In this document: positions 17,336 to 27,165 of the stretch, piece after piece | Position numbering within the stretch: the first letter of the stretch is position 1 | Layout of the letters: each line of letters opens with the position of its first letter | Assembly (NCBI GenBank): GCA_937930635.1 | Contig: CALHCF010000002.1 | Location: forward strand, 186,001 to 250,000 | From: an uncultured Rhizobiaceae group bacterium | GTDB lineage: Bacteria > Pseudomonadota > Alphaproteobacteria > Rhizobiales > Rhizobiaceae | Length of the DNA stretch: 64,000 nt | Direction: 5' to 3' | Translations under genes and position numbers: made by a program | The notes under the pieces: generated by a model | Told to the model about the DNA's origin: nothing | Seen by the model: only the letters and a program-made list of their open reading frames with translations | Databases searched by the model: none

Positions 17336-19246
17336 TTGACCGAAACCGTTGCCAGCGATCCGTCGCAGAAGCCTAAAAACGCCGACAAGTCGTCTTTGTC
17401 CACGGTTGCACATCTGTGGCCCTATATGTGGCCGGCAGACCGCCCGGACCTAAAACTGCGGGTTGTTTATGCAGCGTTTTTTCTTGTTGTCGCCAAGCTT
17501 GTAACGGCGCTTACTCCGTTCTTCTTCAAATACGCGACCGATGCGCTGGATGGAAAGCAACTCGACGTGTTCTGGTTGCCATCCATTTTGCTCGCCCCTG
17601 TGATGCTGGTGGTCGGTTTCAATGTTGCTCGCATCGTCATGATGGGGTTCAACCAATTGCGCGATGCCCTGTTTGCCAGTGTTGGCCAACATGCTGTGCG
17701 TCAGCTCGCCTACCGTACCTTCGTTCACATGCACAAGCTTTCGCTGCGTTTCCACCTGGCTCGCCGCACTGGCGGCCTGTCACGCATTATCGAGCGTGGA
17801 GTGAAGGGCATTGAGATCATTGTTCGTTTCACGATCCTCAACACGATTCCAACCATTCTGGAGTTTACCCTCTATGCAGGAATTTTTGCCTGGTATTTTG
17901 GGTGGATCTACGTGCTGGTCATTGCGCTGACGGTATGGGCCTATAGCTGGTTTACGATCCGCGCCAGTGACTGGCGTATCCAGATCCGCCGTGAGATGAA
18001 CAACTCGGATACGGATGCCAATTCCAAAGCCATCGACTCGCTGCTCAACTACGAAACCGTAAAGTATTTTGGCAATGAGAGAATGGAGGCACAGCGTTTC
18101 GACAGCTCCATGGCAAAGTATGAGAAGGCTGCGACCAAAACCTGGACATCGCTGGGATGGCTGAACTTCGGACAGACCGTGATCTTTTCCGCCGGTATGA
18201 TGACTTGCATGGTGATGTCAGCCCTTGCTGTGCAACGCGGTGAGCAGACCATTGGCGATTTTGTGCTCATCAACATGTTCCTGATGCAGCTTTCCATCCC
18301 TTTAAATTTTATTGGTTTTGTCTATCGCGAGATTCGTCAGGGGCTGACCGATATCGAGGCAATGTTTGACCTTCTCAATGTGCCAGCTGAGATCCACGAT
18401 GCTCCAGATGCAAAGCCTCTGGATGCGAGGGAAGGGGCCATTCGTTTTGACGATGTCAGCTTCTACTATGATGCAGATCGACCGATCCTTGACGGGATTT
18501 CATTTGAAGTGCCCGCTGGCAAGACCGTCGCAATTGTTGGCCCGTCGGGGGCCGGGAAGTCGACCATTTCGCGGCTGCTCTACAGATTTTACGACATCCA
18601 AAAAGGCGCCATCACAATCGATGGCCAGGATCTGCGGACAGTCAAGCAAGATAGTCTTCGTGCGGTGATCGGTATGGTGCCGCAGGACACAGTTCTGTTT
18701 AATGATACAATTGCCTACAACATCCGGTATGGCCGGGTGGATGCGACCGATGAAGAAGTGGAACAAGCGGCGGGTCGTGCGCAGATTGGTGACTTTATTA
18801 CGCGATTGCCCCAGGGATATGACACGCAGGTGGGTGAACGCGGTCTCAAGCTTTCCGGTGGTGAGAAGCAGCGTGTGGCCATTGCCCGCACCTTGTTGAA
18901 AGCACCTCCAATCCTGGTTCTGGATGAAGCAACCTCAGCGCTGGATACACAAACTGAACAGGAGATTAAGGCTGCGCTCGATATTGTGTCACGGAACCGC
19001 ACCACTGTTGTCATTGCGCACCGCCTTTCCACGATTATTGATGCGGATGAGATTATTGTCCTTGAAGCGGGTCGAATCGCGGAGCGGGGCACGCATCGGG
19101 CCTTATTGCGAAAGAAAGGCCTCTACAGCGCTATGTGGGATCGCCAACGTGAAGCTTCCAAGGCAGAGGAGCGTTTGAGAGCAGCCCATGAAGGGGATGA
19201 TCTGGGCGTCATTCGAAAACGGCCAAATCCTGAGCCTGCACAATAG
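17336..19246 (+). CDS. Atm1/HMT1-type ABC exporter (fused membrane and ATPase domains)
   Basis: The 636-residue half-transporter has six transmembrane helices (~45-330) and one nucleotide-binding domain. Walker A is GPSGAGKST, the signature LSGGEKQRVAIARTLL and Walker B ILVLDEATSALD. The RMEAQRFDSSMAKYEKAA segment and overall layout are those of the Atm1 class, which exports glutathione-linked persulfides or metals. Bacterial members can confer heavy-metal tolerance (family knowledge). The start is a TTG at 17336 because no ATG precedes the conserved N-terminal TVAHLWPY. Pairing with an ArsR-type gene favours a metal-stress role. Confidence 0.9.
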   Translation: MTETVASDPSQKPKNADKSSLSTVAHLWPYMWPADRPDLKLRVVYAAFFLVVAKLVTALTPFFFKYATDALDGKQLDVFWLPSILLAPVMLVVGFNVARIVMMGFNQLRDALFASVGQHAVRQLAYRTFVHMHKLSLRFHLARRTGGLSRIIERGVKGIEIIVRFTILNTIPTILEFTLYAGIFAWYFGWIYVLVIALTVWAYSWFTIRASDWRIQIRREMNNSDTDANSKAIDSLLNYETVKYFGNERMEAQRFDSSMAKYEKAATKTWTSLGWLNFGQTVIFSAGMMTCMVMSALAVQRGEQTIGDFVLINMFLMQLSIPLNFIGFVYREIRQGLTDIEAMFDLLNVPAEIHDAPDAKPLDAREGAIRFDDVSFYYDADRPILDGISFEVPAGKTVAIVGPSGAGKSTISRLLYRFYDIQKGAITIDGQDLRTVKQDSLRAVIGMVPQDTVLFNDTIAYNIRYGRVDATDEEVEQAAGRAQIGDFITRLPQGYDTQVGERGLKLSGGEKQRVAIARTLLKAPPILVLDEATSALDTQTEQEIKAALDIVSRNRTTVVIAHRLSTIIDADEIIVLEAGRIAERGTHRALLRKKGLYSAMWDRQREASKAEERLRAAHEGDDLGVIRKRPNPEPAQ

Positions 19247-19247
19247 T

Positions 19248-19979
19248 ATGAATGGAAATCCTAAATGGGCGCGCGTGGCGGCGCGGTTTATCCTTCTGTT
19301 ATTGGCAATTGGCTTTACGGCTTCGGCTTATGGCCAGCAGAGAGTGGCTTTGGAACTTGTTCTGGCGATAGATACTTCCACCAGTGTTGACGCACGAGAG
19401 TTCAGCCTGCAACGGCAAGGCCTTGCCAGGGCGTTCATACATCCTGATGTTTTACGCTCAATTGATACATTGGGGCCGGACGGCCTGGCTGTTACAGTGG
19501 TTCAATGGGCCGGAAAAAACAGTCAGGTTGATGCAATCGGGTGGACCAAAGTGGCGAATGCAAATGACGCGCTGTCTCTGTCGGTCGTAATAAGCAAGAT
19601 GGACCGCCTGGCTTCTGGCTTTACGGATATTTCCGGTGCCATCGACCATGCAAGATCTTCCATCGAGAACAATGCATTTATTGGCGATAGACGTGCAATT
19701 GATGTTTCCGGCGACGGCACGAGTGATGGAAACGATCCTGCTGCAGCCAGAGATGCAGCAATTGCACGAAACATCACAATCAATGGGCTTGTGATCTATT
19801 CTGAGGAATATGACCTTGGTGATCTTGCCCGAATTGATCTATGGGAACACTTCCAAAAGCGGGTGATTGGTGGTGAAGGGGCGTTTCTTATGGAAGCGGA
19901 CAGTTTTGATGATTTTTCCACCGCAATCCGTCGTAAGCTTGCTCGTGAAATTGCCGGTTCGAAATTTGCGCGCAGATGA
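19248..19979 (+). CDS. DUF1194 exported von Willebrand factor A-like protein
   Basis: The ~243-residue protein has an N-terminal hydrophobic signal (ARFILLLLAIGFTASAYG). A VWA fold follows with the MIDAS motif DTSTS at 42-46, and DVSGDGTSDGND and FTDISGAIDHA downstream. The family (DUF1194) is common in alphaproteobacteria and of unknown role, probably metal-dependent protein binding in the periplasm. The ATG at 19248, one base after the exporter stop, is preferred over an ATG at 19188 inside that gene because it places the signal peptide at the N terminus. Confidence 0.85.
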   Translation: MNGNPKWARVAARFILLLLAIGFTASAYGQQRVALELVLAIDTSTSVDAREFSLQRQGLARAFIHPDVLRSIDTLGPDGLAVTVVQWAGKNSQVDAIGWTKVANANDALSLSVVISKMDRLASGFTDISGAIDHARSSIENNAFIGDRRAIDVSGDGTSDGNDPAAARDAAIARNITINGLVIYSEEYDLGDLARIDLWEHFQKRVIGGEGAFLMEADSFDDFSTAIRRKLAREIAGSKFARR

Positions 19980-20061
19980 GTATGGACATTAGGTACCGTC
20001 TGTTTTGCGTCGCTTTCCAGTGCACTGTAGAACAAAATAATAACAGCTAGGGTTTGTGGAT

Positions 20062-20763
20062 ATGTCGATTGCCAATTCAATTCGGGACGCGATGGTTCCT
20101 ATTCACAAGGAAGGCTTTCGGTTTATTGCAATCTTCGCAGTCGTATCGGTTGTCCTGGGGCTTTTGTGGTGGCCCCTGTTTTGGGTCGGTTTGATATTGA
20201 CGCTTTGGTGTACTGCATTTTTTAGGGACCCTGATCGAATTGTGCCGGTCAGTGATGATTTGATCATTAGTCCTGCCGATGGTGTGGTATCGAGCATTGG
20301 CCTCTTTGAGCCACCCGCCGAACTGGAGATGGGAAGTGATCCACTTCTGCGCATAACGGTTTTCATGAATGTTTTTAACTGCCACGTGAACCGGGCTCCT
20401 GTACGGGGCAAAGTGCTAAGAACAAAACATGTGCCGGGAAAGTTTTTGTCTGCGGATCTCGACAAGGCATCACAGGAAAACGAACGCCACTCGTTTGTGA
20501 TTGATGGGCCGTACGGTCATGTTGGAACGATACAGATTGCCGGACTTGTAGCGCGACGTATCCTGTGGTGGATCGAGCAGGATCAGGTGTTGGAGCAGGG
20601 AGAGCGAATTGGTCTTATCCGTTTTGGCTCACGGGTTGATGTTTTTCTTCCCGATGGGGCGGAGCCACGGGTCGCACTTGGGCAAACAATGGTTGCTGGA
20701 GAAAGTATTCTGGCGGCCCACAATGATGCCAGTGCTTCCAGTCCGGTATCGAGGCGCACATAA
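20062..20763 (+). CDS. psd: Phosphatidylserine decarboxylase proenzyme
   Basis: Psd makes phosphatidylethanolamine by decarboxylating phosphatidylserine. The 233-residue short (type II) form is typical of alphaproteobacteria. It has a membrane segment at ~20-50, the FNCHVNRAP motif near 106-114 and the self-cleavage site RFGS at 187-190, where Ser190 becomes the pyruvoyl group. The ATG at 20062 ([11 protein letters not shown]) fits family starts better than the GTG six bases upstream. Its stop overlaps the pssA start region, forming a two-gene phospholipid operon. Confidence 0.94.
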   Translation: MSIANSIRDAMVPIHKEGFRFIAIFAVVSVVLGLLWWPLFWVGLILTLWCTAFFRDPDRIVPVSDDLIISPADGVVSSIGLFEPPAELEMGSDPLLRITVFMNVFNCHVNRAPVRGKVLRTKHVPGKFLSADLDKASQENERHSFVIDGPYGHVGTIQIAGLVARRILWWIEQDQVLEQGERIGLIRFGSRVDVFLPDGAEPRVALGQTMVAGESILAAHNDASASSPVSRRT

Positions 20764-21641
20764 TGAAGCCGCCATTTCCAGATTTTGACCCCACTGCCGA
20801 ACCTTCCGAAGGTGGACGTAAAATCAAAGGCAAGGGTGCCTCTGAGGAACTGTTTGAGGTTGACGATGATGCTGCCCAGGTTACCCGCCTGCGGGATGTG
20901 CCGTTCCGTGTTCTGGTGCCCAACCTCATCACGCTGGGTGCAATCTGCGCAGGACTAACCAGCATTCGCCTTGCATGGGAGGGGCGATTTGAGCTGGCCA
21001 TTTTTGCAATCGTTTTTGCCGCATTCCTGGATGGTGTGGATGGTCGGGTTGCCCGTTTTTTAAGATCAGCAACATCGTTTGGCGAGCAGCTGGATTCTCT
21101 TGCTGACTTTGTGAATTTTGGCGTCGCGCCTGCGATGATCCTTTATCTCTGGACCCTTAAAGACGCGAGCTCCCTGGGCTGGATTGTCGCTTTATGTTTC
21201 GCAATTTGCGGTTGCCTGCGTCTTGCAAGGTTCAATGTGATGCTTGACGAACCGGATAAGCCGAGCTGGCAGGTGGATTTTTTTACCGGGGTTCCCGCAC
21301 CAGCGGGCGCGTTACTTGTTCTGTTACCGGTCTATCTGGGACAACTCGGCCTGGAACCCGATATTTGGGTCACCGGGTTTTCAGCTGCATATATGTTGCT
21401 GGTCGGGTTTCTCATGGTATCGAACTTGCCCACCTGGTCGGGAAAGCGCGTCGGCCAGCGCATCTCTCGGAATTTCGTGCTGCCGTTCATGGTCGGTGCC
21501 ATGCTTTTGATTGTTATACTCTTCAGCTACCCATGGTCAGTTTTGAGCGCAGTTTGCCTTCTTTATCTCGTGACCATTCCGCTCAGCTTAAGAGATTGGC
21601 AAATTAGAGAGCGGGCAGAGGCCGCAAAAAGGGACGAATAA
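20763..21641 (+). CDS. pssA: CDP-diacylglycerol-serine O-phosphatidyltransferase
   Basis: This membrane enzyme makes phosphatidylserine, the substrate of Psd. The CDP-alcohol phosphatidyltransferase motif is complete: DGVDGRVAR at 90-98, FGEQLDSLAD at 106-115. About seven membrane segments follow a polar ~50-residue N terminus. The length of 292 is normal for the alphaproteobacterial type. The ATG starts at the last base of psd, so the pair is coupled. Confidence 0.94.
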   Translation: MKPPFPDFDPTAEPSEGGRKIKGKGASEELFEVDDDAAQVTRLRDVPFRVLVPNLITLGAICAGLTSIRLAWEGRFELAIFAIVFAAFLDGVDGRVARFLRSATSFGEQLDSLADFVNFGVAPAMILYLWTLKDASSLGWIVALCFAICGCLRLARFNVMLDEPDKPSWQVDFFTGVPAPAGALLVLLPVYLGQLGLEPDIWVTGFSAAYMLLVGFLMVSNLPTWSGKRVGQRISRNFVLPFMVGAMLLIVILFSYPWSVLSAVCLLYLVTIPLSLRDWQIRERAEAAKRDE

Positions 21642-21648
21642 GTCCGGT

Positions 21649-24600
21649 TTATTCTGCGGCCTGAGGGTAACTTTCCCGACCCGGTTTCTCCTTTAGTTTT
21701 GCAGGCATTGGGATGATGCTGCTATCTTCCGGATGTCTTGGATTGGCCTCGACTGCTGCTGAATTGCCAGCATTCATTGCGCTAACCATCATTGCGTTCA
21801 GGTCACCCACCGCTGCAGTCGCCGCTGCGGATTGTGCGGGTAACGCGTCTGTTGAACGGCCAAAGAAGCGGGTTGCTATCCAGTTGAACGGTGCAACCAT
21901 ATTCGCCGGCATGGCCAGCATACTTGGAATGACGATGAGCGTCAGCAGCGTAGAAAACGCCAGGCCGGATATAATCGCCGTTGAGAGCTGAACCCACCAC
22001 ACCGATGTGATCCCTCCATAGGCTATCGTCTGACTAAAGAAATTCATGTTGATTTGAAGTGCCATGGGTACCAGACCAAGAATAGTCGTTGTCGTTGTAA
22101 GCATGATGGGCCGTATGCGTTGTGCCGAAGTTTTGAGTACGGCTTCGCGGGTGCCAACCCCTTCTTCTCGTAGTCTGTTATAAGTATCAATGAGGACGAT
22201 GGCATTGTTGACCACAATGCCAGCCAGAGCCACGACACCTGTTCCGGTCATGATGATGGAAAATTTTTGTCCTGTTACCATAAGGCCGATCAGGACCCCT
22301 AAAATAGCCAGCACAACCGTCGAGAGAGTTAGAACAGTCTGATAAAACGAGTTAAACTGTGTCACCAGAATGATGAACATCAAAAACAATGCAATAGCGG
22401 CCGCCTTTGCCAGGAACTCTCCTGATTCTTTTTGCTCCTCGTCACTGCCCTTAAATTTAAACTGAATGGTTTCCGGCCAGGTTTGACTGTCGAGCCAGGC
22501 TTGGACCTGTTTCACTTTATCGTCGGGAGTAACGGCTTTTCCGTTTTCCTCAAAACCCGGTATCAGGTTGGCTTTCACCTCCATGGAATAGAGACCATCC
22601 TTGCGGGTTATTGACCCGACTTTAGCCAGGGGAGCGCGTGTAATGAAATTTGCAAGCGGGACCTGTCCGTTAGGTGTCCGCAGTTTGAGTCTATCCAGTG
22701 TTGCCAAGCTGCGTTGCTCTTCGGGCAAACGCACCCGTATCTCCACCTCGTCCTCTGCGTCTGATGGACGGTAACGCCCAATCTGAACGCCGTTGGTCAC
22801 CATTTGGACCATGGAACCGATAGCTACAATGCCCGCATTGTAGCGACCGGCCTGCTCGCGATCGACGGTGAGCTGCAGTTCGATGCCGGGAAGCGGTCTG
22901 CCATCCTCATGGTCCTGGATACCGGAAAGTGAGTCAAAGAACTCCCGTGATCGAGCCACAGCAGCCACCATGTCCCCGTAGTCGGTCGAACGGACCTGAA
23001 GACGCAGGTCCTTGCCGGTTGGTGGACCACCTTCGATTTTGCGCACCTCGACGCGAACACCAGGCATTGTTGCGGTTGTTTCACGAATATCTTTGAATAT
23101 TTCTTCAGCCAGACGGCGGCAGCAAAAATCCGACAACTCAATCTGCAATTGTCCCACCGCGTCCGCTGGCTTGTCCTGAACTGCTGGTGGGGCTCCTCCG
23201 GCAGCTCCGCTTCTTCCTCCCGGCGCGGTTGCCGTGGAAACAACATTGTCGATACCTGAAACGCGCAAGATGCGCTGCTCGACATCGCCTACAATATCCC
23301 GAATCTGGAGAGCGGAAAGGTTGCCGCGTGCTGATACCAGCACAATGGCAGCATCGGGTTCCTCATTGACGAAAAACTCCACACCCTTTGAGTTTTTCCC
23401 AAACGCACCGAATACAATAAATGCCACACCGACTACCGTGGCGATAACCAGAGCGTTCCCAATGATATTGCCGGAAACAAATCGAAGGAATCTCAGATAG
23501 GTGCCCATCAGGCCCGAAACCTTGTCGATCTCAAGCTTGCGCTGGCTCGTGAACATCAGCGTGGTGTTGTCTTCAGTTTTTTGCTTGCCAGATCGCCAGG
23601 CAATGTAACGCCTCAAAATTGGAAACAGGGCGACCGCAATCAACAAGCCAACAATTGCAGCCGCAGAGCTGGCAAGTATTTGTCCGCCCTGTGGTGTTCC
23701 AGCGATCTCGCCAGTTGTTGCAAGAACAGTTGAAAGACCGAACCCAAGCAGATCAGCAATAACAGCCTGTGTAAGAGAGAAGGCTGCAAACCCAACAAAT
23801 AGCGCCGCAATGAGAGCCGACATGAACCAGGCGGCATGGCGACCCGCCCATTGTGCAATGCGGCCCGTGATGGCACCGGCTGTCGGGAGAAATATCATCG
23901 CGGTAATCAGCGAGGCTGACAGCACGATAATAACCATTATCGGCAAATAGGACATAAACTCGCCAGGCACACCCGGCCACAGAAGCAATGGAAGAAAGGC
24001 TGCAAGTGTTGTCGCGGTAGAGGATACAACAGGCCAGAACATAAGTTGAGCGGCTCTGGTATAGGCTTCGCTTGGTGCCATGCCTTCGGCAAGTTTTCGG
24101 TCGGCATATTCTGTGACCACAATCGCACCGTCGACCAACATGCCAACGGTCAGCACCATGCCAAACAGCACCATCATGTTCACTGTCATGCCTGCCAGCC
24201 CAACAATCATGAAACCCACGGCGAAAGAAACCGGTACTGACAGACCAACCAGCAGCCCGGAACGCAGGCCAAGGGAGAACACCACCACCACCATAACCAA
24301 GGCAATTGCGGTCATAATAGAAGCCTGCAAAGAACTCTGAACTTCACCAATGAAGCTCGATTGGTCGAGCAGATAGTTGATTTTGATCGTTGCCGGCCAG
24401 TCTTTGGAGAACTTGGCAACGGTCTCACGAACCGCTTTGTTGTTCTCGATAATGTTTGTGCCGATGCGTTTGACCACTTCCAATGCTATCGCCGGCTCAC
24501 CGTTTACACGCGTGAAAGTGGAGGCATCTTTGAAAGTACGGCGGATCTCCGAAACATCCCCGAGCGTAACAATGGCTTCACCGTTTTGCTTGATCGGGAT

Positions 24601-25323
24601 CGAATAGACGTCACGCGCATCTTCGACGAGACCTGGTACCTTCAGATTAAAACGACCTTTTCCGTTGTCGATGAACCCTGCGGCAATTAGCTGGTTGTTT
24701 TGGTTCAGTGCATTCAGCAGTTCATTTTGTGAAATATTGTAGGATTCCAGCCGGTCCAGATCGAGAACGACCTCCAGCATCTCTTCGCGGTTGCCGGAAA
24801 GATTGGCCTCACGCACACTGCTTATTGCTTCAATTTCGTCCTTCAACCGCCGCGAATACTGAAACAAGGTGCGTTCAGGCACCTGACCGGAAAGCGTGAC
24901 GATAATGGTCGGTTGTAAAGCGAAATTGGTTTCGGCAATAACCGGTTCATCGGCATCATCAGGAAATTCAGATTTGGCCTGGTCCACCTTGTCACGGATA
25001 TCGGCAAGGACCTTGTCTTTATCGGTATCGATAATGAATTCCAGGACCACAAGCGCATTGCTTTGACTGGCGACGGCGGTTAGTTCCTTAAGACCATCGA
25101 GCCCACGAAGTTTGGCCTCCATTGGCCTTATCAACAGCCGCTCTGCGTCCTGTGGTGCGATACCCTGCTGGTTGACCGAAACAAAATAGACCGGCACGTC
25201 GATATCCGGTTGAGCTTCTTTAGGCACGGCAATGTAGCTGGCGACGCCTGCGGCAATCATGACCAGCATCATGGCCAAAACCGTCTTGGGGCGACTGAGA
25301 ATGACTGAGAGAGCAGATATCAT
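21649..25323 (-). CDS. RND efflux transporter permease subunit (HAE1-like, extended)
   Basis: The inner-membrane pump subunit has 1224 residues, against ~1020-1050 for typical AcrB-like proteins. The RND body is clear: N-terminal helix, porter domain, the GMLVDGAIVVTEY segment in TM4 (Asp398), and the second repeat with LAGIVVNNAIVLIDTYNRLREEG. Two oddities are visible. The usual DD pair in TM4 is DG, and an extra segment of about 110 residues (~486-600) after TM6 carries two hydrophobic stretches. The C terminus also has a ~60-residue polar tail. The substrate is unknown. The start overlaps the adaptor gene stop (ATGA). Confidence 0.9.
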   Translation of the reverse strand: MISALSVILSRPKTVLAMMLVMIAAGVASYIAVPKEAQPDIDVPVYFVSVNQQGIAPQDAERLLIRPMEAKLRGLDGLKELTAVASQSNALVVLEFIIDTDKDKVLADIRDKVDQAKSEFPDDADEPVIAETNFALQPTIIVTLSGQVPERTLFQYSRRLKDEIEAISSVREANLSGNREEMLEVVLDLDRLESYNISQNELLNALNQNNQLIAAGFIDNGKGRFNLKVPGLVEDARDVYSIPIKQNGEAIVTLGDVSEIRRTFKDASTFTRVNGEPAIALEVVKRIGTNIIENNKAVRETVAKFSKDWPATIKINYLLDQSSFIGEVQSSLQASIMTAIALVMVVVVFSLGLRSGLLVGLSVPVSFAVGFMIVGLAGMTVNMMVLFGMVLTVGMLVDGAIVVTEYADRKLAEGMAPSEAYTRAAQLMFWPVVSSTATTLAAFLPLLLWPGVPGEFMSYLPIMVIIVLSASLITAMIFLPTAGAITGRIAQWAGRHAAWFMSALIAALFVGFAAFSLTQAVIADLLGFGLSTVLATTGEIAGTPQGGQILASSAAAIVGLLIAVALFPILRRYIAWRSGKQKTEDNTTLMFTSQRKLEIDKVSGLMGTYLRFLRFVSGNIIGNALVIATVVGVAFIVFGAFGKNSKGVEFFVNEEPDAAIVLVSARGNLSALQIRDIVGDVEQRILRVSGIDNVVSTATAPGGRSGAAGGAPPAVQDKPADAVGQLQIELSDFCCRRLAEEIFKDIRETTATMPGVRVEVRKIEGGPPTGKDLRLQVRSTDYGDMVAAVARSREFFDSLSGIQDHEDGRPLPGIELQLTVDREQAGRYNAGIVAIGSMVQMVTNGVQIGRYRPSDAEDEVEIRVRLPEEQRSLATLDRLKLRTPNGQVPLANFITRAPLAKVGSITRKDGLYSMEVKANLIPGFEENGKAVTPDDKVKQVQAWLDSQTWPETIQFKFKGSDEEQKESGEFLAKAAAIALFLMFIILVTQFNSFYQTVLTLSTVVLAILGVLIGLMVTGQKFSIIMTGTGVVALAGIVVNNAIVLIDTYNRLREEGVGTREAVLKTSAQRIRPIMLTTTTTILGLVPMALQINMNFFSQTIAYGGITSVWWVQLSTAIISGLAFSTLLTLIVIPSMLAMPANMVAPFNWIATRFFGRSTDALPAQSAAATAAVGDLNAMMVSAMNAGNSAAVEANPRHPEDSSIIPMPAKLKEKPGRESYPQAAE

Positions 25324-26456
25324 GAGTTCACCTCATTCGACTTCGGTCGAATACCTTTTTTGGAAGCTTTTTCCTCCTCCTCGGTGACCGGTTGGACTTT
25401 CTGACCCGCCGTCACGAAATTCTGACCAAGTGCGATAACTCTGAGGCCTGATTCAAGCCCGGTGGCCCAAACCGCATTTTTTTCCTGAGCGATGATTGTT
25501 ATTGGATGAAATGTCACGAGGTTGGCGGTATCTACCGCTCGAATACCAATCTGACCGTTGTCTGCAAGAACCATCCAGTTTGGATCAAGCTGGAAGGCTG
25601 TTATCGGTCGAAGAGCTATATTTGCCGATGCTGTCATGCCGTCGCGCAAAGCACCCTGGGGATTGGGAATGGTGATCTCAATGTTGAAAGTGCGTGTCTG
25701 TGCATCAGCGACCGGAGCAATATAACGGACTTTGCCTTTGACCTTTTGTCCAGAAACAAGCGCCACAACGGCCTCCATTTCGGGCCGTACCGTGGCGATG
25801 TCTCGCTCCGAAACCTGGCCGCTGAACAGCATGGGGTTGGTTTGAACCAGTGTTCCGCAAACACCGCCGGGTGACAGGTTGTCACCGACTTCGGCAAAGG
25901 GTTCCTGCAATTGACCTGATGCGGCTGCCCTGATTTCGGTGCGGGTCATTTCCTGCTGTGCGCTGGCGACAGAGGCTTTTGCTGCATCAAGTGCAGTTCT
26001 TAGCTGACGCAACTGAGATCGTGTGGCAAAGCCTCGTTCGACCAATTGTTGAGTAGCGTCGAAATCTGCCTGAGCCTGCGTTAACAGAGCTTCGGCCTGG
26101 GCCATTGTTGTTTTACGGATACCCTGGGACAGTACGCATAGTAGGTCACCACTTTTTACAGACTGTCCCTTGACCACCGGACGTTGTTGTACCGTACCTC
26201 CGGTTTCTGCGCGGACACTGACAGTGGCACTCGCCTGAGTTCGTCCGCGAATTTCCAGGTTTGCTCTCCGCTCAGTGGCGGCAAGTTGTACAACACGGAC
26301 CCTGAAAGCGTCCGTTTTACGTTCTGCTTCCCGCTCAGCAATTGTTATGGCATCGGGGCTTTCCTGGCCGCCCACGATGACAGTTCCTGTAGCCATCCAA
26401 CCGCCGATACCGGCGAGAATGGCAAATGCAACAAGGTGTGATCCCCGTAATTTCAT
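25320..26456 (-). CDS. RND efflux periplasmic adaptor (membrane fusion protein)
   Basis: The 378-residue protein has an N-terminal anchor (LVAFAILAGIGGWMATGTVIV), a lipoyl-type domain (VRAETGGTVQQRPVVKGQSVKSGDLLC), an alpha-helical hairpin (about 135-190) and a beta-barrel domain with GKVRYIAPVADAQTRTFNIEI. It would link the pump to an outer-membrane channel, which is not encoded nearby. It is the first structural gene after the PadR regulator. Confidence 0.92.
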   Translation of the reverse strand: MKLRGSHLVAFAILAGIGGWMATGTVIVGGQESPDAITIAEREAERKTDAFRVRVVQLAATERRANLEIRGRTQASATVSVRAETGGTVQQRPVVKGQSVKSGDLLCVLSQGIRKTTMAQAEALLTQAQADFDATQQLVERGFATRSQLRQLRTALDAAKASVASAQQEMTRTEIRAAASGQLQEPFAEVGDNLSPGGVCGTLVQTNPMLFSGQVSERDIATVRPEMEAVVALVSGQKVKGKVRYIAPVADAQTRTFNIEITIPNPQGALRDGMTASANIALRPITAFQLDPNWMVLADNGQIGIRAVDTANLVTFHPITIIAQEKNAVWATGLESGLRVIALGQNFVTAGQKVQPVTEEEEKASKKGIRPKSNEVNS

Positions 26457-26469
26457 GGCTACCGATGTC

Positions 26470-27024
26470 CTATTCTGCAGCGATCAGAACAGGCTTTGCG
26501 CGGGCCTGTTTAGCAATTTCTTCAAGATCTGCCCTATTGGTCAGAAGATAGTTCAGAGCCGAGCTAAGGCAGGCGCGCCCGTAGTCTCCGACCCAATTCG
26601 CACCGGCCATATCGACTTCCTCTACATGAGCATCAATCAACGCGAGTTCGGCTTTGAGGTACTCAAGCTGTTCGTCTATGGCGCGCGAAAGAGCTTCGGG
26701 GTCCATCAGCTCTGCGCACATGGCGAGCAGCAAGAATTCACTCTTGAACAGATCTTTTTGTGCGGGTTTGGTCAGAGCGGCACTAAATTCTGCCTGTCCA
26801 TCCGATGTGATGGAATAAACTTTGCGGTTCGGCTTACCTTCTTGTTCTTCCTGTCGGCTGACGACCAGTCCTTCTTGTTCCATGCGGTTGAGTGCCGGAT
26901 AGATCGAGCCATAACTGGCATCGACGAAATGGCTGAAATGCCCCTCAGAAACCAATTTACGGATCTCATATCCGGTACTGTCTCCACAGTTCAGGATAGC
27001 CAGGCAAAGTGTACGAACGTTCAT
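26470..27024 (-). CDS. PadR-family transcriptional regulator
   Basis: The ~184-residue protein has an N-terminal winged helix (LCLAILNCGDSTGYEIRKLV to SYGSIYPALNRMEQEGLV) and a C-terminal helical dimerisation domain, the PadR/VirR arrangement. The ATG at 27024 (MNVRTL) is preferred over a TTG 12 bases upstream. It lies immediately upstream of the RND adaptor and behind a 34-base inverted repeat that covers its promoter, so it probably represses its own operon until an efflux substrate binds (inference). Confidence 0.9.
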   Translation of the reverse strand: MNVRTLCLAILNCGDSTGYEIRKLVSEGHFSHFVDASYGSIYPALNRMEQEGLVVSRQEEQEGKPNRKVYSITSDGQAEFSAALTKPAQKDLFKSEFLLLAMCAELMDPEALSRAIDEQLEYLKAELALIDAHVEEVDMAGANWVGDYGRACLSSALNYLLTNRADLEEIAKQARAKPVLIAAE

Positions 27025-27073
27025 GAAGGGCCTCAATCCAGAGTTTTATTTCAACAGGATGGTCAATACCAGA

Positions 27074-27104
27074 CTTATATGATTGCCAAGCATATGCATG
27101 TCAA
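27074..27104 (-). promoter_or_regulatory. Promoter of the padR-RND operon
   Basis: On the minus strand -35 TTGACA (27099-27104) is consensus. Candidate -10 elements are CATATA (27076-27081, 17-base spacer) or TATAAG (27074-27079, 19-base spacer). The element is embedded in the inverted repeat at 27077-27110. Confidence 0.6.
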
Positions 27105-27110
27105 TCATAT
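27077..27110. promoter_or_regulatory. 34-base inverted-repeat operator upstream of padR
   Basis: The left half (27077-27093) begins ATATGATTG and ends GCAT. The right half (27094-27110) is its reverse complement at 15 of 17 positions, with GCATATGC at the centre. The symmetry is long enough for two dimers or one large dimer. Its overlap with the padR promoter makes it the probable autoregulatory site. Confidence 0.75.
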
Positions 27111-27165
27111 ATCGATTGAGAATATGACCAAATATTGGAGAATGTCGCTTGTTTTGTCGCGATTT

